This document shows positions 12,901 through 22,828 of a DNA stretch of 36,080 nt, piece after piece. The notes beneath the pieces were generated by a model, which saw only the letters and a list, made by a program, of their open reading frames with translations, ran no database searches and was not told the DNA's origin. Position numbers and translations under genes: made by a program. Source of the stretch: Reclinomonas americana ATCC 50394 (Eukaryota > Jakobida > Jakobea > Jakobida); contig PS015543.1 of NCBI GenBank assembly GCA_048213135.1, positions 1 through 36,080 on the forward strand, in the 5' to 3' direction. The first letter of the stretch is position 1, and every line of letters begins with the position of its first letter.

Positions 12901-13971
12901 AGATCTTGAGCGAGATTCTCGACTTTGACCGCACGCACGATCTCGTTCTCAACCCCAAGGTGCGCCGTGTTCTCATTATAGTCACTCTGTGTCTCAGTTG
13001 CCTGAACCTACACTGTAGCGCTTCCTCAAACCGTGGCGCTCCATTGCATTGGATCCGCTGGACGCACGCCATTCTCCACTTCCGGCCTCCACCGAGCTTG
13101 CCACCGGTCCACCCGGTACTCTCCTGCAAGTGCGCCAGCCGCGCACGCCACTGATACCGCCGGTGGGTGGCACTCCGCACCCGCGACCCACGGTCAAGTT
13201 CGTCACCCCGCCCCCGGAACCGGCAGTCGATCACAGTGCGCAGCTGTCGGCCGCGTCGAGTCGCAATCCGGCCAGCATGCCATCACCGTGGCTGCACAAC
13301 GATGGTCGCTCCAGTGCTCCGCGCACGCCGTCGACCGACGGCGCACCACCGATGGATCTGGACGAGCTGCAGGAGACGCCAGCCAAGGAGGGACAGGGCT
13401 CGGCGCCACCGTCGCCGACCAAGGTGTCGTTCCTGTCACCGACACGACGCACGCCGAGTACACGCGAGGTGATGGCCAGCATCAACGCATCGTCGCAAGA
13501 TGTGCAGGACTTTTTGCGGCCGCCCACCACGCGACCGATCAAGCCGATGCACGCACCTCTGGCGCCGGCCCTCTCGCCCGTGATTTCACTGTCGCCACTG
13601 GATGTGGTTCGCGACACGCGTACCAGTGTGCCGGAGAGTGACATGTCGGTGCGCCGCTACCACCAGGCTCGCATGACGGCCGTGCGTCTGCCGGCCGTGG
13701 ATCGCGACCGCAACGACTGGGAGCACACCCGCGGTCCATCTCCGCCCCCGCACGGGCGACCGGTGATTCGTTCCCCACCACCCGTGTCCTTTGGCGTGCA
13801 ACCGACACCTGTGAAGGAGGAGTCGCCGAGTCTCGTTTTCTCCGGCATGCGAGCTCCCACACTGAGTTGCGTCTTGCCATTCTGATCTTATGCCACAGTG
13901 TGATGTCTCACTCGCCCTACGCAGCCATGCAAGACATTGCCGCCCTCCGCAACAGCGCGGCCATGAGGTGA
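6985..13971 (+). CDS. 1750-aa coiled-coil protein with a degenerate class III nucleotide cyclase fold
   Basis: My model has 27 exons: 6985-7062, 7128-7154, 7232-7321, 7389-7505, 7567-7644, 7710-8122, 8184-8770, 8833-9194, 9260-9490, 9561-9635, 9700-9792, 9852-9937, 9998-10125, 10188-10309, 10391-10563, 10624-10743, 10804-10924, 10996-11100, 11178-11213, 11285-11323, 11388-11660, 11737-11771, 11830-12522, 12611-12823, 12896-12959, 13019-13865, 13925-13971. They sum to 1751 codons with stop. Roughly residues 1-650 are charged, heptad-rich coiled coil. The part coded by about 9260-10480 matches the class III adenylyl/guanylyl cyclase fold: VSLVCVAVENASDLW for the usual VTLIFTDIEGSTALW, then GFMARSDAGRPVMVF, a LRLRMAVHT strand and FGGQIVLSS. 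The metal-binding and transition-state residues look lost. The C-terminal part is Ser/Pro/Gln-rich with a helical stretch near 12410-12960. I do not recognise a named orthologue. A regulatory or scaffold role is inferred. Confidence 0.8.
10310..10390 (+). other. GC-AG intron in the cyclase-fold gene
   Basis: The reading frame requires phase 0 on both sides, and no GT donor of that phase with a good context exists between 10283 and 10371. CAG|GCACGC at 10310 fits exactly, pairing with CGCGCAG ending at 10390 (81 bp). Confidence 0.6.
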
Positions 13972-14042
13972 AATGTGTGGGGTCATGTGCAACACACGCG
14001 AAATTCAATAATCTACTGCTCTGCAATGGCGGAAGTGTCAGT
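13972..14042. other. convergent intergenic spacer, 71 bp
   Basis: Genes 2 (+) and 3 (-) end tail to tail with only 71 bp between their stop codons, so their 3' UTRs probably overlap. Confidence 0.7.
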
Positions 14043-14936
14043 CTAGTAATGGTTGGTGGTGGTGATGTGCCGCTTGGGTGCATCCACGGATTTGGAGCGT
14101 ACAAACAGCAGCTTGTCCACGTCGACAACAGACAGTGTGACGCCGGGATGCGCTTCGCGGAGGGCCGTGAGAATGAGGTTCCTGATGTCGGCAGCCAAGT
14201 AAGAAAGAGAGGGGGAACCACGATAGGCAGAAGAAGAAGAAGAAGAAGACGCGCAACGATGCGTGCACGGCGCACGCCAGCAATTCGACTTCAGAGTTGC
14301 TGCCGGCCACCACTTCGGTTCCGCTCTCGATCGCTGTGTGACAAGTCTCGATGAGTGTGGACTCCACACAAAAACTGTGCGCGTTTGCAAGCAGGTCACT
14401 CACACTCGGCCAGTTCAGGCGACGGTTGAAGAATGCCGCCGGCAGTGAGCAATGCTGGAATGCGCGAGCCAGCGGCGACCGTAAAGCGCTCCACCACTTC
14501 TGGGGGCCACAGTGGAAAGTCTTCCTGTGTGGTGGCATGAGCGCTGAAGTCATCAAAGGGAGGCAACGAGATACAACAATAACACAACTGGGAGTTCCGC
14601 GGCCAGCGTCCACATGGTGCGCTGCGCCTTGAAGTAAAACGCCACACGTCGGTCCTTGTACTCGACCTCGTCGTTCCACGCCGGTGCGAGCTTGACGAGA
14701 CGATCAAAGAGCTGCAGCGTCTGCGGTGGCGACGACGACATGTTGCGGAAGAAATCGTAAAAATCGCCGGCCCGAGCGGCTTTCAGAGCGCGCCCGCACT
14801 CGTTGAGGGCGCCAATCATGCGCTGACCAAAGTCGCGGAGAGGGCCCGGGTCTGACGTGTAGATTCCGGGCTGCGACGACGGAGGTCGATGAGGAANNNN
14901 NNNNNNNNNNNNNNNNCACTGTTAACTACTGCATCG

Positions 14937-14980
<44 letters not shown>

Positions 14981-15623
14981 TGATCACCAACGAGTTGTCT
15001 CAGAGCGACTGAGAACATTGCTCTCTCACTCTCTTTCTCTCTCTCTTCTCTCTCGCTCTCGCTCTCTCTCTCTCTCTTCTCTCTCACACACACGCACTTG
15101 CACCAAAAGCTCTCGGAATGCCGATCCGAACTGCAGACAGTGAAAGGTGCAGATAAAGTTGCAGTGATGCCGCGGACTCTCAAACGAGAACGGGAGTCCA
15201 CCATGCTCACGACACTGCTCAAGTTCCTCTGACAGCAAGCGAGCGAGTGAGAGAGTGAATGTGCGAGGAATCGTCAAACATACACTCAGTCACACCTGCT
15301 GTCACAGAGGCCACAAAGGCGGGGATCGCACTGGCGTCGATGTGACAGTGAGTGGCGGACTCGGCGATTTCAGCGCAGGTTGTGCGCAAGGCAACGAGCG
15401 ACTCTGCCATTCTTCTCTCTCTCTTGTCTTTCTTGGAGGGATGGAGGACAACTCGATCGATCGGAGAAATGACATCGTTTTACAACAACTTGGCCGCCTT
15501 GGCCGACAAGATGATGAGTTCCCGCTGACTGGCGAACTTCTTCCATGTCTTTGACTCTTTGAATCGGCTGCGTAGAGGGGATGCCAGTCAGTGTTTTTGC
15601 GAGNNNNNNNNNNNNNNNNNNNN

Positions 15624-15718
<95 letters not shown>

Positions 15719-18091
15719 GTCGCGGTGAGTCACGACGTCGCTGTGAAGAGCAACCGCCACAGTGGCCCGGACGCAACGGAGAGAGTTACACCGACGCTGC
15801 CGTCCCGCAATGTCACTTGATGGAACACACTGGCGTCTTCCTCCTCGCTCTGTGGTCTTAGTAGCGACACACCGGACGCGGACTTGATCTGCGCGAAAAT
15901 GAAAAAGTGAGGCGGTCATCACCCACGACCATCAACCCTCGCTACCCACGCACATCTCGCCACTGAATGGCAAACGCTTCGTCGCCAAGTCTCTGTACTT
16001 TCTTGCGGGCCGCGTCGACAACTGCACGAGAGGCCTGTTAACATACAAAGCCAAGACATGGCAGGATTGCTCGGTCGTCACGCACTCTCAATGGGCAAGT
16101 TGAGTGCGTGCTTGCCGTCCTCTAATACAAAGTTGTGGTACATCGACTGGCCCAGCTCGACAATGTGCGGGTCGAGGAGACCCTCGCTCGTAACGCAGCC
16201 GGGTTTCTGCAACGCCGCAGCGCCGGCGTCACGGTACGCCATCCACAGCTCGAAGAACAAGCAGTTCTGCGAAGAGGATGAGAAGCTGCGGAAGTGGGAG
16301 GAAGACAAGAACACTAGAGGCTCACCTCGGAGGAGAACTCAAGCACCAGATGCTTTCCGCGTGCACAAGCGAGGTGAGGGATGAGAGGAATCGACTCGTC
16401 GCACCACATCATCGACAACATACCTCACGGAAGATAGCGCGTGCGTCGTTGTTGGTCATTACGCCCTCGAAATCACCGTTGGGGAGAAGGGCGGCGGTGA
16501 GGCCACGTGCCTCGGTTTCGCCACTTTGTCGACCCCACTACGCGGAATGGAGGCGTACGATTAGCGAGAGGGACAGGGAGAGAGAGAGAATGGCGAAGAG
16601 AGGAACCTTCCAGTAGCCAACCAGGATCGGGAATGCCGACACAATCCACGAGACCTGCGAAGCAAGAGGTTTAGAGGAGCTGTCGACCGATATCTGTGCA
16701 GGCTTGACACTTGGCCATACCTCCACGATGCACAGCAGCACGTACCAAATGAGGGTACGCGTCGTGTGATTGTACCTAAGTCGACGAATCAATGAGCAGG
16801 TAGAAAAACGAGAGGAACGAAAAACACGATCACGCACCACGGCTGAGAGGACAGGAGAACGAGGAAAAAGACGGCGAAAATGAAAAACGCCAACATTTTG
16901 AATGTCAACTCCAGGCGCACGCTAAAAACCTGCGGGGAGCGGAGAAGGAGAGTGAGAAACGGGCGGGGAATGCGCACACGTGCAATGCAACTCGAGACGA
17001 AACATCGTGCAGGTCGCGCATGATCCACAGGAACCTGCGCATGGGAGTGAGACGAGGGAACGCAGCAGACGACCCTCACACACCCCCGCTCACTCACCAA
17101 CAGCTCCACGTCAGCGAGGCGATGACGGCGATGTCAATCATCCACAACACTACATGCGAGAAGTGATCGCACTCGCACCATTCCTCGTCGAGTACCGCCA
17201 CGCGCGCCGACCCGCCGTACGTGAGCGCGGCCTGCATGGAAGGTGAGAGAGCGAGGGAAAGAGAGGGATCTCACAACGCAACCACGCAACAATGAGCGAT
17301 ACGACCACGGAGAAGGCAAGAATAATTGCCAGCATGCGCGCCAGTCGCCCGTCAGAGAAACGTCGCCCCCTCTTAAACATGGCTTCGTGCACGGCGGCCA
17401 CCTCCTCGGGTGAGGCGTCGCCCAAGTCGGCGTTGTCGCGGGCCAAGCTGATTTCGGCTCGAGCCACGGACACACGGAAAGCAAAGTACAGTCGCAAGAC
17501 GCGCATCTGCACAACAAAAATGGGAGGAGTGAGGTGGGGTGGGGGAAGGGAAGGGGAGAGGGTGTGCGGGGCGCAACTGCTGGGCCGGTTAGCGCTGTCG
17601 GTCTGCGACGAGGAAAAGGTGAGGAATTTGACTGGGAAGCCATGCGACAGCGACGAAAAAAAAAACGCAACAGGAAGGCCAGTCCCAACATTGGGACGGT
17701 GTTGCACCAGGGATTGTCGACAAAGAGGTACACGGCGATGCCTACTTGTACCACTAAGAATGCCATCATGTAGACGACGATCAACTGCCGCGCGAAGAAT
17801 GGGTGAGGCGGGGGAGGGCAGTGAGAGAGGAGAGAGGAGTGAGCGTACCCGCGGAGATCTGGCGCGCAGGTAGGGTCGCCTCCGGTGCGCCCATGTTAGC
17901 TGCGCGAGGGAGGGAAGTGAGGAGGAGGAGGAGGAGGAGGAGATGAAAGGAAAGAGAGAGGCAAAGGAGATGAAAGGAAGAGGGCAAGAGAGAGAGAGAG
18001 AGGAAGGAGGAATGCCAACCCCACATGAATGAGGAAGCCAAAAACGGGAAAGAATGAGGGACGACGAGAATGAAGAGCACAAGGACTCACA
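14043..18091 (-). CDS. seven-transmembrane RGS protein (AtRGS1-like architecture), 5' end unresolved
   Basis: Such proteins place a GTPase-accelerating RGS domain after a heptahelical domain, to switch off Galpha at the plasma membrane. Exons on the minus strand include 17849-17899, 17672-17784, 17578-17602, 17291-17506, 17098-17231, 17004-17034, 16838-16929, 16721-16775, 16607-16654 (membrane part); 16424-16537, 16326-16352, 16086-16266, 15954-16021 (RGS); 15778-15888 and several down to 14043 (C-terminal part). Six hydrophobic spans are clear, for example VYMMAFLVVQVGIAVYLF and KMLAFFIFAVFFLVLLSS. TM1 must lie upstream near 18091 or in the gap. The RGS-like part runs DFEGVMTNNDARAIFRE, HLVLEFSSENCLFFELW, then YHNFVLEDGKHALNLP. 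The roughly 350-aa C-terminal region is unfamiliar. Exon phases agree except across the gap at 15604-15623, where an exon is probably missing. Loss of TM1 makes the start uncertain. Confidence 0.78.
14897..14916. other. assembly gap (20 N) in the 7TM-RGS gene
   Basis: Twenty N of unknown true size inside an intron of the minus-strand gene, next to a (CT)n tract at 14940-14978 and more CT-rich sequence at 15020-15087. The exons on both sides (ending about 15112 and starting 14870) are on the same strand and look continuous. Confidence 0.9.
15604..15623. other. assembly gap (20 N) in the 7TM-RGS gene
   Basis: Twenty N flanked by a pure CA repeat. The upstream exon (15778-15888) ends in phase 0, while the best frame of the downstream exon (from 15567) needs phase 2. 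A short exon may therefore be hidden in this gap. Confidence 0.85.
15624..15714. repeat. (CA)n microsatellite
   Basis: About 45 uninterrupted CA units directly beside an assembly gap, within an intron of the 7TM-RGS gene. On the coding (minus) strand it reads (TG)n. Confidence 0.95.
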
Positions 18092-18137
18092 GCATGAACA
18101 AAACGAAGGAGACAGGGAAGGACGCAAGGCCACAATG

Positions 18138-18138
<1 letters not shown>

Positions 18139-18213
<75 letters not shown>
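18139..18213. repeat. (AG)n microsatellite beside a gap
   Basis: About 35 AG units running up to the N gap at 18214. On the minus strand this is a (CT)n tract just upstream of the first readable membrane exon of the 7TM-RGS gene. No AG acceptor is available between the repeat and that exon, which is why the 5' end of that gene cannot be modelled. Confidence 0.9.
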
Positions 18214-18281
18214 NNNNNNNNNNNNNNNNNNNNNNNNNNNNNNNNNNNNNNNNNNNNNNNNNNNNNNNNNNNNNNNNNNNN
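18214..18281. other. assembly gap (68 N)
   Basis: Sixty-eight N between the divergent 7TM-RGS gene and the Ser/Arg-rich gene. It probably hides 5' coding sequence (transmembrane helix 1) of the former and perhaps promoter sequence. Confidence 0.9.
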
Positions 18282-18308
18282 TCTCTTTGTGTGCACTGCG
18301 CAGCTCAC

Positions 18309-18474
18309 CAACATTGATTGTCGCTTGCAGTCCATCAAGCAGCAGTGGCGGCGTTGACAGTTTGTCAGCGCGACGCACTGTGACACTGGCCGGGTCGCGC
18401 ATTGTGTTGCTCTCACCGCCCTCGTCATTGTCATCGTCGTCGTCGCGTCCATCGTCGGCAAGAAGCTCTGTCAT
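18309..18474 (-). CDS. candidate first exon of the 7TM-RGS gene (acidic N-terminal tail)
   Basis: On the minus strand an ATG at 18474 opens a 55-codon stretch starting MTELLADDGRDDDDDNDEGG and ending in ATINV. It is followed by a good GTGAGC donor, in phase 1. This would suit an extracellular tail ahead of helix 1. The opposite strand is also open here as part of gene 4, so only one reading is likely to be real for most of the segment. The exon cannot be linked to the next one because of the gap. Confidence 0.35.
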
Positions 18475-20589
18475 GTCGCCTCCTGCGCCTCCTCCACCAC
18501 CGCTGGAGCGGCCGCTGTCGGGCAGGCGCGTCATGGACTCGATGCTGCTCAGCACGGGCGCGGACGATGTCAGTGAGAGGCTGCGTGCGTGGCGGCAGAG
18601 TGGAGGCTTTGGGAAGGGCAGTGTCACGCCGAAGCAGCGTGCAGCCAAGGTGGCGGCGGCGGCGGCAGCTGCGGCGGCCGAGGAGCACGATGAGGAGACA
18701 CCGGGGGCGTCGCCGCCACTGACTGAGCGGCTGCTCATGTATGAGCCGCCAGAGTCGCCGCCCACGTCCATGCCACCCTCGGCAGTGCGTACCGCTCTTT
18801 CTCACTCTTTCTCTCGTCATACCCACATTGTTCCGCTGCAGCGCACGATGAACAGCTTTGGGAGTGTGATGATGCAGACGGGCGATAGCAGCAGTGGCAT
18901 GCGGAAGCAGCGGTTCAAGCGGGCCGCGTTGTCGCCGCGTCCGCGATTGGCGTTTGTGCCGCCACTGGTGCGATTGCATGTCGGTGGCGCGGCGCAGATT
19001 ACCGAGGTGGAGCATGAGGTGTTGGTGGCGCAGAGTGGGAGTGGTCGCTCGACAGCGCGACGTGCCAGCTTTGCCGACGTGTCGGGAAGGCGGCCCGAGT
19101 CACCCGGCCGGTCCATCTCGCCGACGCTGGCGGAGCCTCGCAGGGCGAGTCTGTCGTCGGCCATGATGATGGAGTCGCGCCGCGGCAGTCTCTCTGCGTT
19201 GGTCATGGCGGCGGCTGTGCGGCGGTCTTCACCGTCGCCGACATCGGGTGGTGAAACCTCGTCTCGCACCTCGTCACCGGGTACTGCCGGTGGCAGTGGT
19301 CGCAGCCTGCGCTCGTCATCCATGTCGCCACGGCAACGCGTTCTCACACCACTGCAAAGACCAGCAGTTGCGCCGCCCCCCCTCCTTCACCCGCCGATGT
19401 TGCTTCTGTCGCATGTTTTATTGAATCCGTTGTGCAGAGCACGGCAGTCAAGCCCGGCTTCAACTCGACGGAGCGCAAGTTCTACCAGCGGAGTGTTGCG
19501 TCTTGTCACCCGAGTCTCCGGAGATGAGGGAGGGAGGAGGGTAAGAAGTCTCATGTGCTTGTGTGGCAGCGTGTGTACACTCGACCGCAAGCGCCGCCTG
19601 GCTGGGGAGGCGAAGAAGGTGCGCGAGGGCGTCCGCAATCGGCACCGCAGGGTCCACGGCCGGTTTCACCCGGTCCGCCACCTTTAGTTTTGTTCCTGGG
19701 AATGCGCTCCGCGTTTGCTTTATATTTTTCCTCACTGCTCTCTTTGCATCGCCAGGCCAGAGACGCATCTCCGCGACCCTCGTCTGCGGTTCGTGATCTT
19801 TGTGCGAAGCGTGTTGTTTGTCGATGACTCACCACCGTGCGCAGCGTCCGGGGTCGGCACGATACCAGCCGCGACCGATGGTTTGCCACTCCACACGTTG
19901 TGTTGTTTTCACACCTCTCCTGACTCCATGTCAATCAGAGTGCAAGCAGTCAGGGTGGCAACCGCCACGTGCATCCCGGCCACGAAGAGGAGTCGACGCC
20001 GCGGTCGTACAAGGAGTCACCGAGACGACCAGGCTTCGCCTCCACCGGCAGCATGGCGCATCAGCGACGAGATGTGCACCCGACTGGCGACTTGCTCGGC
20101 TACATTAGCTGGAGCGTGGCAGACACGCTGCCGGGCACACCGGTGCGATTCCAACATCTCTCTCTCTCTCCTTTTCTCCTTTTCCGTATGTTTGCCTGGG
20201 GTGGCATTGCCGCGTGCTGAATGCGCTTGTATGTGCACAGCGATCGCCTGCGAACCGGCCTCTCTCTGCACGTGGCGCGCCACCGAGAAAAGTGCCTGTT
20301 GTTGCGTCCCTCTGTGATTTTTCTCGTCCTGTGTACGTGTGTTACCTCGCAACCCCCACTCATGCACCCGAGCAGAAGTCGCTGCGAATCAACATCCCGC
20401 ATGTTGCGTCGACATGGCGTGCGGCGATGGTGCCTCCTGTGCTTTTCTCTCATGGCCGCTTGTGTTCCCATCTCACAGTCATCAGCGGAGGGTCAACAGG
20501 TGCCGCGTGGACGCGGTCTACTACTCCTGGCTCCCGGACACTCGCCACTCGAGGGAGGTGGCGTGCTGGTGGAGAGCCCGGCCACCTGA
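18473..20589 (+). CDS. Ser/Arg/Pro-rich protein of unknown function, about 493 aa
   Basis: My model has ten exons: 18473-18784, 18842-19366, 19438-19494, 19570-19686, 19756-19788, 19845-19880, 19939-20142, 20241-20300, 20376-20402, 20479-20589. Every one is a multiple of three, so all nine introns are in phase 0. The protein has an alanine run, several basophilic-kinase motifs (RRASFADV, RRASLSS, RRGSLSA), the stretch GFNSTERKFYQRS, a Gly/Pro-rich segment (RPQAPPGWGG) and LLGYISWSVADTLPGTP near the C-terminus. I recognise no domain. The start is uncertain: ATG 18473 has G at -3, ATG 18533 (MDSMLLSTG) has a better context, and the frame stays open up to the gap. The gene ends tail to tail with the DHH gene, 36 bp away. 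Confidence 0.65.
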
Positions 20590-20625
20590 ATCAGACATGT
20601 ATATTAATTACACGCCCTACAAAAT

Positions 20626-20633
20626 CTACGCAC

Positions 20634-20676
<43 letters not shown>

Positions 20677-22763
20677 CCACGCGTTCCACTGCTCGATGGG
20701 CAGGTTGAAGGAGGACGCCAGTCGATGTCCACCGCCTCCGTACGACTTGGAGATGACTGAAGCGAATGTGCGTGAGTGACTCTTTCGAGGTCAAGGCACA
20801 CGGCGTCGCACACCTTCAGTGTTTTCCTCGCCAATGCCTCGCAGCGAAATCTTGATCATGTTCCTGTTGCGACACAGGAGTTGTGAGGCATCGTTCAAAA
20901 TACTGGAGCGTGGATACGGAGCGCAACGGAGGGAGTGACGGATCCACTGTTTGCACGACAGCAAGTGAGAACAAGGTGCAACGCGGTGTGAAGAAACAGG
21001 TGTTACACGTACGTACCGTACGCCACAACACCGATGGCACGCAAACCCATGGCTGTTGCATCGCAATGTCAGACCTCCATGCAATGCCACTTTACGAGAG
21101 ATGGAAAATCACCCACCAGCACTGCGTGAGGCAAGTTGGTTGCCGAGATCCGAACGCAGTCCGGATTGCTCGAATGGCACCTGAGTGTGGATGGTGAGGT
21201 GAGAATGCGATAGGCGGCGGAGCGCACCAACACTCGATTCACTCGCCTCCACAGCCAAGCAGCGGCCAACACTGGACGGTCCAGCACCAAGCGAGATCGT
21301 CGCAGCAGTGCCCACAATGCCGTCAATCTCCAGCTGACGACCGGTCAACTTGCTGCGGCCGGCGGCAACCAGCGCCGAGGGATCAATGCCCTGCAGCGTC
21401 TCAAAAATGCCCGGGTTCACTCGCGCGTCAAACTCCAGACCGAGTGCTGCCGCGGGAGTGAGTGGACGCACCCGTTCACGCAGCAATGAACAACATTACC
21501 AAACCTGCAAAGCCGCTTCCGAAAGCCTGCACAGGGACAAGAAAGCTAACTCAGCAAAGTAAACAAGAAGAAATCCACGGGAAAGAAGTCACCTTCCACT
21601 CCTTGTCTGCATGGCAGAGGCACAAGTCAGCGACAAACAACTCAATGCAGATCACACTCAAATATCACACGCACCACCTCCATCACGCCACAGATCACCG
21701 TCCTGCCACGCGTATCACGGGTGAGTTGTCCGCACTCTTCCACCTCGAAGATCATCATGCACGCACCTCCACCAACAAAAACGCTCGATGCAGACGCGCA
21801 GCAGCCTCCGTGCTGCCGGCCAACAACTCGGCCGACGTCTGCTGACCGCGCACATCGCTCCACTCCTCCCTCAGTCGCGCCGCAAAATAATCCCACGAGA
21901 TCGTGGCCCCACTGCGCTTCATGTCCAGATGCAACTCCACATTCGTCGGCAGCTGTCCACCCTGCGACGACACATGTCAGCAGACAACTCTCGCGACCCA
22001 CCAGAGCGGGGTACACACACACAGACACGGAACATCGGCCAGCTCCTCCGCCTCATCCAGTGCCGTCTTGTGATGATCGAGAACGACAATCTGCACGCGC
22101 GTGCGTGTGTGAGACACGTCGCTGCGAGGGCAGCAGACTCAAACGAGCGAAAACAAACCGTGCTCTTTGGCAACGCAGCCGCCAGCTCACACACAAAGCC
22201 ACGAGGTCCCATGTAGTCGCACAGGTACACTGCACACACACACACACACACCAACAGTGCGTCAATGACACACACACAGTGAATGCATTCATGACGCATG
22301 CAAAATCACCTCGCTTGGTGTGCTCCGGATGCACCGGCAACTCATTCACCTGCAAGCGACGCGTCACCTGATGCGGAACAAAGGCCACCGACTCACCACT
22401 GCGCACATACGCACAGATGAGACACACACAACGAGCGAGTGCACAACGAGACACACGCGCACGTTCGATGATGATACAGCCAGGCACCAAATGCTGCAAA
22501 GATACCATCAACGCACTGCACATGCCAGTGAGCACACACATGGGCGAGCACGCACACAGTGATTGACACACACGCAACGGGATAATGATAGAGCACCACA
22601 GTGCTGCTGAACGATTGCTGCTCAGCTGCGAGCGCGGAAGAGTCAGAAACACTCACTCACAAAGAGAGAGAGAGAGACACACACACACACCATGCATCGC
22701 CACTGCCACCGACGATGTCATGTACAGACACAGAGGGGCCGCCCTGGCCAAGTAGCGCATCAT
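20626..22763 (-). CDS. DHH/DHHA1-family phosphoesterase, 386 aa
   Basis: DHH/DHHA1 proteins are Mn-dependent phosphoesterases (NrnA-type nanoRNA/pAp phosphatases, RecJ, exopolyphosphatases). Seen in order: VVLYHYP-CVDGIFAAFGAW near the N-terminus, LCDYMGPRGFV, the signature VVLDHHKTALDEAEELAD, MKRSGATISWDYF, DGDLWRDGDKEWKAFGSGF, LRSDLGNQLASRS, and the DHHA1 glycine motif SYGGGGHRLASSF close to the C-terminus. This order matches a plant/protist family I know of with no assigned substrate. Sixteen exons on the minus strand (22691-22763, 22579-22625, 22463-22515, 22310-22398, 22159-22229, 22034-22090, 21767-21961, 21678-21702, 21593-21606, 21505-21526, 21232-21446, 21117-21180, 21017-21052, 20928-20946, 20814-20863, 20626-20756) sum to 387 codons. 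The N-terminus (MMRYLARAAPLCLYMTS) could be a mitochondrial or secretory presequence. The protein ends in a serine run coded by an AGC repeat. Confidence 0.88.
20637..20674. repeat. CTG/AGC trinucleotide repeat coding the C-terminal serine run
   Basis: A near-perfect CTG repeat on the plus strand. Read on the coding (minus) strand it is AGC, giving a run of serines just before Asn-Asn-Ser-Ser-Ala and the stop of the DHH gene. The repeat length is probably variable between strains. Confidence 0.85.
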
Positions 22764-22828
22764 GTTGCAACGAAGAGAGCAGTTGTCCTCTCGCGTTGTG
22801 TCGTCCCCCTCATTTTTCCGACATAACA
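22764..22828. promoter_or_regulatory. divergent promoter region, 65 bp between start codons
   Basis: The DHH gene (-) and the HIT-like gene (+) start 65 bp apart, so their promoters must share this segment or lie inside the neighbouring gene. I see no recognisable TATA box. The plus-strand stretch CCCCCTCATTTTTCCGACATAACA just before ATG 22829 is the most pyrimidine-rich part. If the HIT-like gene starts instead at ATG 22907, the spacer is 143 bp. Confidence 0.5.

Noticed and set aside
15624-15714. Thr-His or Cys-Val repeat proteins
   Set aside because: Artefact of translating the (CA)n microsatellite; no flanking coding sequence in those frames.
20597-20779. Plus-strand frame MYINYTPYKIYALLLL... 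resembling a small membrane protein
   Set aside because: The poly-Leu is the CTG repeat read on the wrong strand. The minus strand codes the conserved GGGGH C-terminus of the DHH protein.
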